Position numbers and translations under genes: made by a program. The notes under the pieces are model-generated. The model did not search any database. It was not told the origin of the DNA and saw nothing but the letters and a program-made list of their open reading frames with translations. Below are positions 1 through 8,491 of a stretch of DNA of 64,000 nucleotides, one piece after another. This stretch comes from Exiguobacterium sp. FSL W8-0210 (GTDB taxonomy: Bacteria; Bacillota; Bacilli; Exiguobacteriales; Exiguobacteriaceae): positions 3,017,001 through 3,081,000 of the forward strand of contig NZ_JBBOUK010000001.1 of NCBI RefSeq assembly GCF_038006045.1. The letters run 5' to 3'. How positions within the stretch are numbered: position 1 is the stretch's first letter; every line of letters begins with the position of its first letter.

Positions 1-1
1 G

Positions 2-2545
2 TTGGATAGTGCTATTGTTGGCTCCTCTAATTTATCAAAGTCGGCTTTAACACACGGTATGGAATGGAACATTCGTATACCTTCTACACCCGTCACAACA
101 TTAGTCACTCAAGCGAAAAGCTTGTTTGAACAGCTTTGGAACAGCCACGAAGCGACTGTATGTACAGAAGAATTATTACTTCAATACGAACAGTACCAAC
201 AAGAAACACCACCTATAAAATCATTTTCTATCCGCGATACAATTGCCGAACCCGCTGTCGATTACACCGTTATTGAACCAAACCTCATGCAGATTCCGGC
301 TTTAGAAGAACTGGATCGTTTGCGCGAGCGAAAAGAAACAAAAGCAATGGTCATTGCGGCAACAGGAACGGGGAAAACGTACTTAGCAGCATTTGATGTT
401 CGTCAAGCTCAGGCTAAAAAAGTGTTATTTGTTGCACATCGCGGAAAATTGCTATCACAAGCTGAGCATACATTTAGACAAGTTTTTTCAAATGAAAGTT
501 ATACATTTGGTAGATATTCAGGATCACAACAAATTCAAGATGCACAATTTACCTTCGCTACCGTTCAAACACTCTCAAAAGAGGTTCATCTTAATCAATT
601 TTTAAAGGATACGTTTGACTACATCATCATTGATGAATTCCATCATGCTTCATCTGCTTCTTACCAAAACATTCTTAACTATTTTAAGCCCCAATTTTTG
701 CTTGGCGTAACGGCAACACCAGAACGAATGGATGGTCAAAATATCTTTCAGCTTGTTGACTATAATGTTGCTTACGAAGTACGTCTGTATGATGCCTTAG
801 CACAAGATTTACTTTCACCATTCCATTATTTTGGGATTCAAGATGATGAATCGATTGATTATTCTCTTATTCCTCAACAAAACGGATTTTATGTAGAACA
901 AGATCTTGTTGTTGCACTCGAACGATCAACACGAACAGATTATATTGTTGAAATGATTCGTAAATTTGGGTTCAGTGGTAATCAGGCTGTTGGACTAGGA
1001 TTCTGCGTCAATATTAATCATGCAGAGTTTATGGAGCAGGAATTTAAACGACATCAGATTGAAGCAATGGCTGTTACAAGTAAACAGTCCGAAGATGAAC
1101 GCGAAGAGGCCATTCGCCGACTAGAGGACGATCAAGATCCACTGCAATATATTTTTACAGTTGACTTGTTTAACGAAGGCGTCGATATTCCAAAAGTCAA
1201 TCTAATGCTATTTTTACGTCCAACGGAGTCTCCTACTATTTTTATTCAACAATTGGGGAGAGGCTTACGTAAACATAGCTCAAAAGAATTTGTTACGATT
1301 TTAGATTTTATCGGAAATAGCCAAAAGGCTTTTGTTGCACCGCTTGTGTTGTCTGGTCAACAATCGTTTCATTCTATTGATCGTTATAAAATTGCTACTG
1401 CTGTAAAACAGCATTTTCCGATTTTACCGGAAGGATCTTTAGCCATTCTAGATTCAATTACAGAAAGATTTATTATTGAACAAATGAAAAAAATAGAGTT
1501 TTCAGCTAGCAAACAGCTCCGTGAAAGTTATCAAAGGCTGACACGCATGATCGGAAATCCTCCGAGTTTAAATGATTTAGTTACGCATAAAGACGCACCA
1601 GCTATTGAAAGTATTGTTCAGCAATGGAGAAGTACATTACGTCTTAAACAACTTGAAAAACATGCTACCGACGAAGAACTACGTTTATTGCTCGATGACA
1701 CTACACGCAAAATTGTGGAACAGCTCGAAGGACTATTCCCAATTCGTGAGCCCTTCAGCTTACTGATTTTAAAACATTTACTGCATCATCCTTCTGCTTC
1801 AGTTCAAGATATTGAACAAGAAGTTTTCAAAGAATTCGCCTTATCGACGAATCACTCTTTCTCAAAGCGACCTATTATTCATCATCTTTTTAAACGCTGG
1901 TCTACTGCGTTTAAAAATGATCGTATTCAATTGCTAGATGCTGTATCAAAAGAGCGCTATCGCTTTTCAAATACAGTCGGCCAAGCACTTCAACAATCAA
2001 CTGAATTACGTTCATATATGATACATTTTATCCAAGCAGGTCTACTTGCATTTCATCAACTACCAGATCGAATCAACTGGTTGATCGAAGACCAGGCGTT
2101 TCTATTACATCAAACATACAATCGTTCTGTTATCCAACGTCTTCTTTGTTCACCAAGTCAGGAAGGTTCTTGGCGTGAGGGCGTAGCTCAAGCTGGTGAC
2201 GACTACATTTTATTCGTGAATTTACACAAAGATGAAGCCATTGATGAGCAACTAAAATATAACGATTATTTCTTAGATCAATATCGTTTCCACTGGCAGT
2301 CTCAAAGTAATGCAACTGCTACAGGTAAAGCGGGTACTTTATATCAAAACCATGAGAGCGAAGGAATTCGTATTCATTTGTTTATGCGTAAAGCAGATAA
2401 AGAACAAGGAAAAACGCTACCGTTCACATACTTTGGCCAGTTAAAGCATCTTCAAAGTACAGGTTCTAAACCGATTAGTGTGACTTGGTCACTTCATTCT
2501 CCACTATCAATTGAACTGTTTAAGGAGTGGCAAACTCTTTCTTAA
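2..2545 (+). CDS. PLD-like nuclease / SF2 DEAD-DEAH helicase / DUF3427 protein, 5'-truncated by window edge
   Basis: 847 residues are visible and the true start lies left of the window. The first ~30 residues (VGSSNLSKSAL, then N and E) match the C-terminal half of a phospholipase-D-type nuclease site. An SF2 helicase core follows: Walker A AATGTGKT at about 119-126, DEFHH (motif II) at 211-215, TATP (motif III) at 237-240 and QQLGRGLRK (motif VI) at 416-424. The last ~300 residues resemble DUF3427. Such PLD-helicase-DUF3427 proteins are predicted DNA-processing or defence enzymes; the exact role here is unknown. Base composition is clearly more AT-rich than the genes right of 4.7 kb, which suggests acquisition. 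It overlaps the convergent Nudix gene by 26 bp. Confidence 0.85.
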   Translation: MDSAIVGSSNLSKSALTHGMEWNIRIPSTPVTTLVTQAKSLFEQLWNSHEATVCTEELLLQYEQYQQETPPIKSFSIRDTIAEPAVDYTVIEPNLMQIPALEELDRLRERKETKAMVIAATGTGKTYLAAFDVRQAQAKKVLFVAHRGKLLSQAEHTFRQVFSNESYTFGRYSGSQQIQDAQFTFATVQTLSKEVHLNQFLKDTFDYIIIDEFHHASSASYQNILNYFKPQFLLGVTATPERMDGQNIFQLVDYNVAYEVRLYDALAQDLLSPFHYFGIQDDESIDYSLIPQQNGFYVEQDLVVALERSTRTDYIVEMIRKFGFSGNQAVGLGFCVNINHAEFMEQEFKRHQIEAMAVTSKQSEDEREEAIRRLEDDQDPLQYIFTVDLFNEGVDIPKVNLMLFLRPTESPTIFIQQLGRGLRKHSSKEFVTILDFIGNSQKAFVAPLVLSGQQSFHSIDRYKIATAVKQHFPILPEGSLAILDSITERFIIEQMKKIEFSASKQLRESYQRLTRMIGNPPSLNDLVTHKDAPAIESIVQQWRSTLRLKQLEKHATDEELRLLLDDTTRKIVEQLEGLFPIREPFSLLILKHLLHHPSASVQDIEQEVFKEFALSTNHSFSKRPIIHHLFKRWSTAFKNDRIQLLDAVSKERYRFSNTVGQALQQSTELRSYMIHFIQAGLLAFHQLPDRINWLIEDQAFLLHQTYNRSVIQRLLCSPSQEGSWREGVAQAGDDYILFVNLHKDEAIDEQLKYNDYFLDQYRFHWQSQSNATATGKAGTLYQNHESEGIRIHLFMRKADKEQGKTLPFTYFGQLKHLQSTGSKPISVTWSLHSPLSIELFKEWQTLS

Positions 2546-2924
2546 TGTACTCAACTGCAGGAATATCAGCAGGAGCCCATTCAAGCTGATCAAGGTCTGA
2601 AACAGATACCCAGCGAAGCTCTGCATGTTCTACGGCAATCGGTTCTCCTGTTACGATTTCAGCTTCAAACGTATGCAATGTAACAATAATAGCATCGTAC
2701 TCGTACGTCGTTTTTTCAATTGGTTGTTTGACCTTAATATTACATTTTAATTCTTCATTGATCTCGCGAACTAAAGACTGTGAAGGCGTTTCATGTAGCT
2801 CAATTTTCCCACCAGGAAACTCCCATAAGTTGGGCAATGACATTTGGCTACTACGAAGTGCACACAATATTTCATTATGATCGTTGCGAATGACAGCCCC
2901 TACGACTTGAACATGTTTTTTCAT
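2520..2924 (-). CDS. MutT-type Nudix hydrolase (8-oxo-dGTP diphosphatase-like)
   Basis: 134 residues, a complete Nudix domain. The Nudix box is intact: GG at the start of the box, then REINEEL, so the metal-binding glutamates are present. Small single-domain proteins of this kind sanitise oxidised nucleotides such as 8-oxo-dGTP; the substrate here is inferred from the MutT-like size and sequence. The gene is convergent with, and its 3' end overlaps, the DUF3427 helicase gene. Both share the AT-rich composition of this patch. The overlap suggests the two genes were inherited as a unit. The spacing to the IS left end is only about 85 bp. Confidence 0.85.
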   Translation of the reverse strand: MKKHVQVVGAVIRNDHNEILCALRSSQMSLPNLWEFPGGKIELHETPSQSLVREINEELKCNIKVKQPIEKTTYEYDAIIVTLHTFEAEIVTGEPIAVEHAELRWVSVSDLDQLEWAPADIPAVEYIKKEFATP

Positions 2925-3075
2925 TTTTTATGTTTCACTCCAAATCATTATAGATTTTTCAGTTCTCTGCTTATCATAACAAAAACCGTTATTCCTTTGA
3001 CTTATGATATGCTCCCCAAAAAGTAGACAGTTGAAATAACAAAAACTGTTTACTTTTTTGAAGGGAGCTTTTTCT

Positions 3076-3753
3076 ATGACTACATCTAAGTTTTCGTCAG
3101 ATGAAAAACTAAGAATCATTAAGATGTGTGAAGACGGAATCGACTCGATCAAATCGATTGCCTCGCTCTTCGAGCTTTCAGTCAGCACCTTAAATAGATG
3201 GAGGATAAAATATCGTACGGGCGGCTCCATAGCACTTCGTAATCGAACAGAGTGGACGCGTTATCCGGAAGAACTGAAGATGGAGGCTATACGTGCAGTA
3301 CTCGACCAAAAGGAATCGCTTATTAGCGCTACGGCACGGTTTGATATCTCGGATAAAGGTCTACTTGCGAAGTGGATAGAGAAGTATACTAGTCATAGTA
3401 CTAAAGGGAAACCATTGAAGGAGCGATCCATTATGACTAGAGGTAGAACCACCACATTCGAAGAACGTGTTCAGGCAGTTATGGACTGTATACAAAGCGG
3501 AAAAGACTATCAACGCATCATGGAGACCCATCGGGTCTCATACCAACAAATCTATAGTTGGGTAAGAAAGTTCGAGAAGGACGGAATCGACGCACTGATG
3601 GACCGTCGCGGGCGTCAGAAGCCAGTAGAAGAATTGACGGATGAAGAACGTTTGGCGTTAGAGCTGAAACGACTCGAGCGAGAAAATGAGCGTCTACGCA
3701 TGGAGAATGATTTCTTAAAAAAGTTAGAGGAGATCGAGAGGAGGTCACGTTAA
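3076..3753 (+). CDS. IS3-family transposase OrfA (DNA-binding subunit)
   Basis: 225 residues from ATG 3076, preceded by GAAGGGAG; an upstream TTG at 3058 is less likely. Two helix-turn-helix segments are visible, one near residues 10-60 and a second in the region after 120. A C-terminal heptad-rich leucine zipper (ELKRLERENERLRMENDFLK) follows, as usual for OrfA. OrfA is longer than the ~100-170 residues of most IS3 elements because of the duplicated HTH. The sequence A AAA AAG at 3717-3723 is in the zero-frame phase for -1 slippage into OrfB. Confidence 0.92.
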   Translation: MTTSKFSSDEKLRIIKMCEDGIDSIKSIASLFELSVSTLNRWRIKYRTGGSIALRNRTEWTRYPEELKMEAIRAVLDQKESLISATARFDISDKGLLAKWIEKYTSHSTKGKPLKERSIMTRGRTTTFEERVQAVMDCIQSGKDYQRIMETHRVSYQQIYSWVRKFEKDGIDALMDRRGRQKPVEELTDEERLALELKRLERENERLRMENDFLKKLEEIERRSR

Positions 3754-4637
3754 GTCAAATTCGTCTTCAAGATAAATATGAAGCCATCCAATCATCGGTA
3801 GAGCAATTTGGTTACCCGATCATCGCCCTATGTCACCTCGCTGGTGTCTCGCGCGCTGCCTACTACAAGTGGTTACGCCGGATTGGCATACCGCAGACAC
3901 GTGAAACGGAGAACATGAAAATCATCGAAGAGATGAACGAGATCCACCTTGCGGTGAACGGAATTTATGGCTACCGACGGATGACATTGAACCTGAAACG
4001 CCGTTTCGGAAGAAACGTCAACGCGAAGCGTGTCCGTCGTCTGATGCATATCGCCGGTATTCATTGCGTCATACGCCGGAAACGTCCTTTGTATATTCGT
4101 AATCGCCCTCAACAGACCGCAGAGAACATTCTGAACCGTGATTTCAACGCGGCAGGACCGAACCAAAAATGGGTGACGGATGTCACGGAACTGAAGTACG
4201 GCGCCTCTCAGAAGGCATATTTGAGCGCCATACTAGACCTATATGATGGATCCATCCGTGCCTTCGTTCTTGGGCACTCCAATAATAATCAGCTCGTGTT
4301 CGATACTCTCGAACTCGCCCTACAGGGCGCACCGGGAAGTCGTCCCTTGCTTCATAGTGATCGAGGATTTCAATATACGTCTCATGCGTTTCGTCATATG
4401 ACACGCGTGGCAGGCATTACACAAAGCATGTCTCGGGTTGGAAGATGTATTGATAACGGACCGATGGAGTCTTTTTGGGGAGCGTTGAAGTGCGAAAGTT
4501 ATTATCTACATAAGTTTGTGGAGTTCGACGAACTCCGACTCGCAATCCAGAAATATATTCACTTCTATAATGAAGAACGGTACCAACAACGGTTAAACGG
4601 CTTGGCTCCGTTAGAATACAGAGCTCAAGCCGTTTAA
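3723..4637 (+). CDS. IS3-family transposase OrfB (DDE catalytic part), made by -1 frameshift
   Basis: The OrfB frame is open from before 3723 and has no good ATG or RBS until 3915. The first ATG would remove part of the conserved N-terminal HTH_21 region (EAIQSSVEQFGYPI onward). Production as an OrfAB fusion after slippage at 3717-3723 is therefore likely. The rve integrase core is complete: first Asp in WVTDVTELK, second Asp in LHSDRGFQYTS, Glu in NGPMESFWGALK. The C-terminal YNEERYQQRLNGLAPLEYR motif typical of the family is also present. Confidence 0.93.
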   Translation, partial: VRGDREEVTLSQIRLQDKYEAIQSSVEQFGYPIIALCHLAGVSRAAYYKWLRRIGIPQTRETENMKIIEEMNEIHLAVNGIYGYRRMTLNLKRRFGRNVNAKRVRRLMHIAGIHCVIRRKRPLYIRNRPQQTAENILNRDFNAAGPNQKWVTDVTELKYGASQKAYLSAILDLYDGSIRAFVLGHSNNNQLVFDTLELALQGAPGSRPLLHSDRGFQYTSHAFRHMTRVAGITQSMSRVGRCIDNGPMESFWGALKCESYYLHKFVEFDELRLAIQKYIHFYNEERYQQRLNGLAPLEYRAQAV

Positions 4638-4714
4638 GAGATTTTTATTATTTGTCCTGTCTACTTGACAGGGAGCAGTTCATTATGCAAAGAATAGCGG
4701 TTTTATTATATCCA

Positions 4715-4768
4715 GTTATCCACATGTGGATAACCCCATTTATGGTATACTTATGGCACTTATCCACA
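4715..4768. promoter_or_regulatory. Cluster of three perfect DnaA boxes
   Basis: TTATCCACA occurs at 4716-4724. Its inverted copy TGTGGATAA abuts it at 4725-4733, making the 20-bp perfect palindrome 4715-4734. A third TTATCCACA lies at 4760-4768. All three match the consensus exactly. They sit between the IS right end and the RBS of the downstream rRNA methyltransferase. They could control that gene or titrate DnaA. No dnaA/dnaN genes are nearby, so this is not evidence of oriC. Confidence 0.75.
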
Positions 4769-4789
4769 AGTAGAAATGAGGAAACTAAC

Positions 4790-5974
4790 ATGTCTCGTGA
4801 ACTTTATCCGATTGTCGTCAAACCAAAATGGATTGAATCGATTCGAAGCGGGTATCCCGCCTTACGCAAGGAAATGTTCGAAGCTTTGCACCATGTCAAA
4901 GAGGCAGGCGGACTGCTTCATCTGATGACAGAACATAAAGAATACCTCGCGACCGGTTATTTTGGCAAGCAGGAAAAAGGTGTCGGTTGGACTCTCTCAA
5001 TGGACGAGCAAGAAGCGATTGATGTCGCCTTCTTCAAACAACTTTTTGAAAAAGCGTTAGACAAACGAAATGAATTTTTTGAAGAGTATTCAGAAGCCTT
5101 CCGTATCTTTAACGGTGCAGGAGATGGTATTGGTGGTTTGACGATTGACTGTTATGATCATCATTACCTCATTACATTCGAAAATGAAGGCATCTATACA
5201 TTCCGCCCACTGATTCTTGAAGCTCTTGAATCACTACTGAATTATAGAAGCATTTATGAAAAACGAGACTTCCTCGTCGATCTTCAACCGGTCAAAGGCG
5301 ACGACTTTTTGAAGGGCGAACGAGGCGATTTTCCTGAAGTCGCACAAGAATATGGCGTGTTGTATGAATATGACTTGGATGCTGGTATGCGGACTGGTTT
5401 TGACATTGCCCAACGTGAACTTCGCCGAATCCTTCTCGATTCCGTCGAACGAAAGACCGTACTTAACCTCTTTTCCGATACAGGAACGTTAACGGTAGCT
5501 GTTCTTTATGGTGAAGCTGCTCGAACGACAAGCGTTGATTTCTCGACACGTAGTCGAAATAAGACAAAAGATAATCTAATGTTGAACAGTTTTACTCCCG
5601 AAAAACAGAAGATTTTAGTTCAGGATGCGTTCGACTACATCGAACAAGCGGATAAGAAGACTCGTTTTGACGTCGTCTTGTTCCATCCACCCGTACAAGT
5701 CAATACACGGACACGTCAGTTTCGGACGGAACAGGATCTCGCCCTTTGGATCCAAAAAGTCATTCATCTGACGAATCGTGGAGGACTGCTTGCGATTACG
5801 ACAGATAGTCCTGCTCTTGATGCATCACAATTGAAAAAAGCTGTCGAGCAAGCATTCAACAAGTTGCGTCAAAAATTCGAAGTCGTGTGGGAGCAACCGG
5901 AGCAGAAAGATTTCCCGACTCCTCCTTCCATGCCACAACTCGCTCCAAAAAGCATTCTTGTTCGCCGTAAATGA
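4790..5974 (+). CDS. Class I SAM-dependent rRNA methyltransferase, RlmI/YwbD-like
   Basis: 394 residues from ATG 4790, which follows GAGGAAAC; the frame stays open upstream, but that sequence reads through the DnaA boxes and is unlikely to be translated. An N-terminal PUA-like RNA-binding region is followed by a Rossmann methyltransferase domain. Motif I reads LNLFSDTGTLTVA, and a FHPPVQ motif stands where the family normally has a DPP-type motif. The family methylates a cytosine C5 in 23S rRNA (RlmI in E. coli); target identity here is inferred. Monocistronic, ending at a bidirectional terminator. Confidence 0.8.
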   Translation: MSRELYPIVVKPKWIESIRSGYPALRKEMFEALHHVKEAGGLLHLMTEHKEYLATGYFGKQEKGVGWTLSMDEQEAIDVAFFKQLFEKALDKRNEFFEEYSEAFRIFNGAGDGIGGLTIDCYDHHYLITFENEGIYTFRPLILEALESLLNYRSIYEKRDFLVDLQPVKGDDFLKGERGDFPEVAQEYGVLYEYDLDAGMRTGFDIAQRELRRILLDSVERKTVLNLFSDTGTLTVAVLYGEAARTTSVDFSTRSRNKTKDNLMLNSFTPEKQKILVQDAFDYIEQADKKTRFDVVLFHPPVQVNTRTRQFRTEQDLALWIQKVIHLTNRGGLLAITTDSPALDASQLKKAVEQAFNKLRQKFEVVWEQPEQKDFPTPPSMPQLAPKSILVRRK

Positions 5975-5984
5975 TCTGTTATCT

Positions 5985-6025
5985 AAAAAATCCGCTACCG
6001 AATTTTTCAGTAGCGGATTTTTTTA
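5985..6025. terminator. Bidirectional rho-independent terminator
   Basis: Stem TCCGCTAC (5991-5998) pairs with GTAGCGGA (6010-6017). A-run before and T-run after allow it to end both flanking convergent genes. Confidence 0.9.
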
Positions 6026-6059
6026 TATTTTTAACAGGAAATGTAAAATGAATGGAGAA

Positions 6060-7058
6060 TCATTTTTTAGGGGTTGGATATACACTCACTTTACCAAAGT
6101 GTGATGTTTGATCAAATCGTTGATAGAGATCGTTTAATGCATCGCGTTCATAAGGAATCTGCTCTTCAATCCGAATCTCGAGGACACCCTCTTCCACTAA
6201 ATGAACGAGTTCTGATAAGTGACGTTGCTGTTGTTTCATCTCATCTACTTTTCCTTTCAGCAACGGAAGCGCGACGAACACAGCTTCAAGTGACAAAGCT
6301 TTACTATGCATCATCGTTAAATCTTGTGTCGTCCGTGTCGCGATCGAAATGATACGTCCCCGTTCTTTAGCGAGTATGAACGATTCTTGTAAATGGTCAC
6401 CGCCGACTGTATCAATGACGACGTCGAATCCGTCCAGATCCAGTCGGTTTAGCAACGCTTCAGCCGATTCTTCCTTGTACCGATGAACGCGGATCCCTTT
6501 TGCTTCTAGCCAAGCTGCCTTCTCGTCAGAAGAGGCGCTCGCTGTGACGTCACATCCATAATGACGAGCAAGTTGTACGGTAAGATGTCCTACTCCACCC
6601 GTTCCACCTGCTACATATACACGGATGCCTGGGGTAATCGCGATTCGCTCTTTTAAAATTTCCATCGCCGTCAACCCAATCACCGGTAAACAACCAGCAA
6701 CCTCAGCCGAGACCCCTTCCGGTCGTAAGACTGCCATCTGTTCAGGTACAAGCATTTCTTCCGCTAGCGCACCGGCACGTGTTCCAAGTCCGCCACCGAA
6801 TGCGACGATGCGATCGCCGATAGAAAAAGACGTCACACCCTCGCCGATTTCAATGACTTTCCCCGTTACATCGCCCTGGAGAATTCCAGTCGTCGAAGCC
6901 GCCGCCACATGTCCGAAGAACATCTTCGTATCAAGTGGATTGATGCTCGACCCCTCGATTTGAACCCGTAATTCGTGTTTCCCCGCTTTTTCAGGTGTGA
7001 CGTCTTTTTCTGTCAGTGATGCGTCTTTTCCATACTGATCGACTACGAATGCTCTCAT
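6060..7058 (-). CDS. Zinc-independent MDR-family NADPH:quinone oxidoreductase-like protein
   Basis: 332 residues from ATG 7058, preceded by AGGGGGA; an upstream in-frame ATG at 7079 would encode part of that RBS. A GroES-like N-terminal domain (SSINPLDTK, GDVTGKVIEIGEGV) is followed by a Rossmann domain with the nucleotide loop AGGTGGVGHLTVQLA. The catalytic and structural zinc cysteines of alcohol dehydrogenases are absent, placing it with quinone oxidoreductases. It probably reduces quinones or enals with NADPH in the cytosol. Monocistronic and convergent with the gene to its left. Confidence 0.85.
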   Translation of the reverse strand: MRAFVVDQYGKDASLTEKDVTPEKAGKHELRVQIEGSSINPLDTKMFFGHVAAASTTGILQGDVTGKVIEIGEGVTSFSIGDRIVAFGGGLGTRAGALAEEMLVPEQMAVLRPEGVSAEVAGCLPVIGLTAMEILKERIAITPGIRVYVAGGTGGVGHLTVQLARHYGCDVTASASSDEKAAWLEAKGIRVHRYKEESAEALLNRLDLDGFDVVIDTVGGDHLQESFILAKERGRIISIATRTTQDLTMMHSKALSLEAVFVALPLLKGKVDEMKQQQRHLSELVHLVEEGVLEIRIEEQIPYERDALNDLYQRFDQTSHFGKVSVYPTPKK

Positions 7059-7167
7059 GAAGAATTCCCCCTTTTTCATTATTAGTCTATCATGATTCAG
7101 AATTCTCTCACATTAGTCGTTCATGCTATGATGAAGGTATCTTATGACGAGAAGGGACGTTTTTGAT

Positions 7168-8403
7168 TTGAAACAAGAATTGATTGATCGTCTAACTACA
7201 TACGTGAAAGTCGATACACAGTCGAACTATGAGAGTACAACTGTTCCAACAACTGAAGGGCAATGGACACTGGCTCGTTTGCTCGTAGAAGAATTAAAGA
7301 CAATTGGCATGGAAGAGGTCACGGTCGATGACAATGGTTATGTCATGGCTACGTTACCCGCTAATACAGATGCAGACATTCCGACAATTGGTTTCCTTGC
7401 TCACCTTGATACGGCAACGGACTTTACAGGTACGAATGTCCGTCCGCAACTCGTGGAAGCATATGACGGAAATCCCATCACGTTAAGTGAAGTACCGTCC
7501 GTCATCCTGTCTCCAACTGATTTTCCGGCACTACACAACTATGTTGGTCATACCTTAATGACAACGGATGGTACGACATTACTCGGTGCCGATAATAAAG
7601 CCGGAATCGCAGAAATCATGACAGCCATGCATCATCTGATTTCACATCCAGAAATCAAGCATGGTCGCATTCGTGTTGCCTTCACACCAGATGAAGAGAT
7701 TGGTCGTGGACCACATCACTTCAATGTCGAAGCATTCGATGCCACGTATGCTTATACGGTCGACGGCGGTCCGCTTGGTGAACTCGAATACGAAAGCTTT
7801 AATGCGGCTGCGGCCAAAATCGTCTTCCATGGAACGAATGTCCATCCAGGAACAGCAAAAGATAAGATGGTCAATTCGCAGAAACATGCGATGGCATTCC
7901 ACGATCGTCTTCCTGGAGAAGAGTCTCCTGAATTCACGGATGGTTTCGAAGGATTCTTCCACTTAATTTCGTTTGACGGTTCTGTCGAAAAAACGACACT
8001 CGACTACATCATTCGTGATTTTGATCGTGAGGCATTCGAAGGACGGAAACACTTCTTATCTGCCCTTGTCGATGAGTGGAACAAAAAGTATGGCGCAGGT
8101 AGTGTGGAAATCGATTTACACGATCAGTACTACAATATGCGCGAAAAAATCGAACCCCACATGCACATCATTGATATCGCTCATGCAGCGATGGAGTCGC
8201 TTGACATCACACCGATCATTAAGCCGATCCGTGGTGGAACGGATGGATCACAACTTTCATACATGGGTCTTCCGACACCGAACATCTTTACTGGTGGCGA
8301 GAACTACCACGGCAAGTTTGAATTCATTTCGGTCGATAATATGGTCAAAGCAACACAAGTCATCATTGCCATCGCTCAAGGATTTGAACAAGCTTCGCGC
8401 TAA
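7168..8403 (+). CDS. pepT: Peptidase T (tripeptide aminopeptidase)
   Basis: 411 residues from TTG 7168, with GAGAAGGGA 9 nt upstream; this matches the ~410-residue length of known PepT. An ATG at 7144 with GAAGG upstream is a possible alternative start (419 aa). M20 metallopeptidase: zinc ligands and catalytic residues lie in [37 protein letters not shown] and the C-terminal [12 protein letters not shown]. The family removes N-terminal residues from tripeptides in the cytoplasm using two Zn ions. Monocistronic, closed by a perfect hairpin. Confidence 0.95.
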   Translation: MKQELIDRLTTYVKVDTQSNYESTTVPTTEGQWTLARLLVEELKTIGMEEVTVDDNGYVMATLPANTDADIPTIGFLAHLDTATDFTGTNVRPQLVEAYDGNPITLSEVPSVILSPTDFPALHNYVGHTLMTTDGTTLLGADNKAGIAEIMTAMHHLISHPEIKHGRIRVAFTPDEEIGRGPHHFNVEAFDATYAYTVDGGPLGELEYESFNAAAAKIVFHGTNVHPGTAKDKMVNSQKHAMAFHDRLPGEESPEFTDGFEGFFHLISFDGSVEKTTLDYIIRDFDREAFEGRKHFLSALVDEWNKKYGAGSVEIDLHDQYYNMREKIEPHMHIIDIAHAAMESLDITPIIKPIRGGTDGSQLSYMGLPTPNIFTGGENYHGKFEFISVDNMVKATQVIIAIAQGFEQASR

Positions 8404-8405
8404 TC

Positions 8406-8442
8406 AAAAAGCAGATTCTCAGCGCTGAGAATCTGCTTTTTT
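8406..8442. terminator. Terminator after pepT, probably bidirectional
   Basis: Perfect palindrome with arms GCAGATTCTCAGC and GCTGAGAATCTGC (8411-8436), A-run before and T-run after. Confidence 0.92.
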
Positions 8443-8491
8443 CACGTCTACCGTTGTGGTCTTTAAGCGGTTTATCTTAGACATATTTCAA

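Larger units (their letters stand above)
3010..4677 (+). mobile_element. IS3-family insertion sequence (IS150-like organisation), ~1.67 kb
   Basis: Imperfect terminal inverted repeats of about 30 bp bound the element. The left end begins TGCTCCCCAAAAAGTAGACA at 3010; the right end, read in reverse complement from 4677, begins TGCTCCCTGTCAAGTAGACA. It encodes overlapping OrfA and OrfB with a -1 frameshift heptamer, the standard IS3 arrangement. The flanking bases (ATA on the left, GTT on the right) give no 3-4 bp target duplication. Both genes look intact, so the element may be active, but the missing duplication suggests a rearrangement or deletion after insertion. Confidence 0.93.

Noticed and set aside
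2928-3230. 100-codon minus-strand frame across the IS left end
   Set aside because: Overlaps orfA antisense and the terminal repeat, no RBS, no recognisable protein.
3007-4680. Target-site duplication for the IS3 element
   Set aside because: The 3-4 bases on either side do not match for any nearby choice of the ends.
4715-4768. Possible replication origin
   Set aside because: No dnaA, dnaN, AT-rich unwinding region or larger box array nearby; only a small cluster of boxes.
7661-7966. Open frames on both strands inside pepT
   Set aside because: Shadows of a well-conserved gene; no independent start signals or domains.
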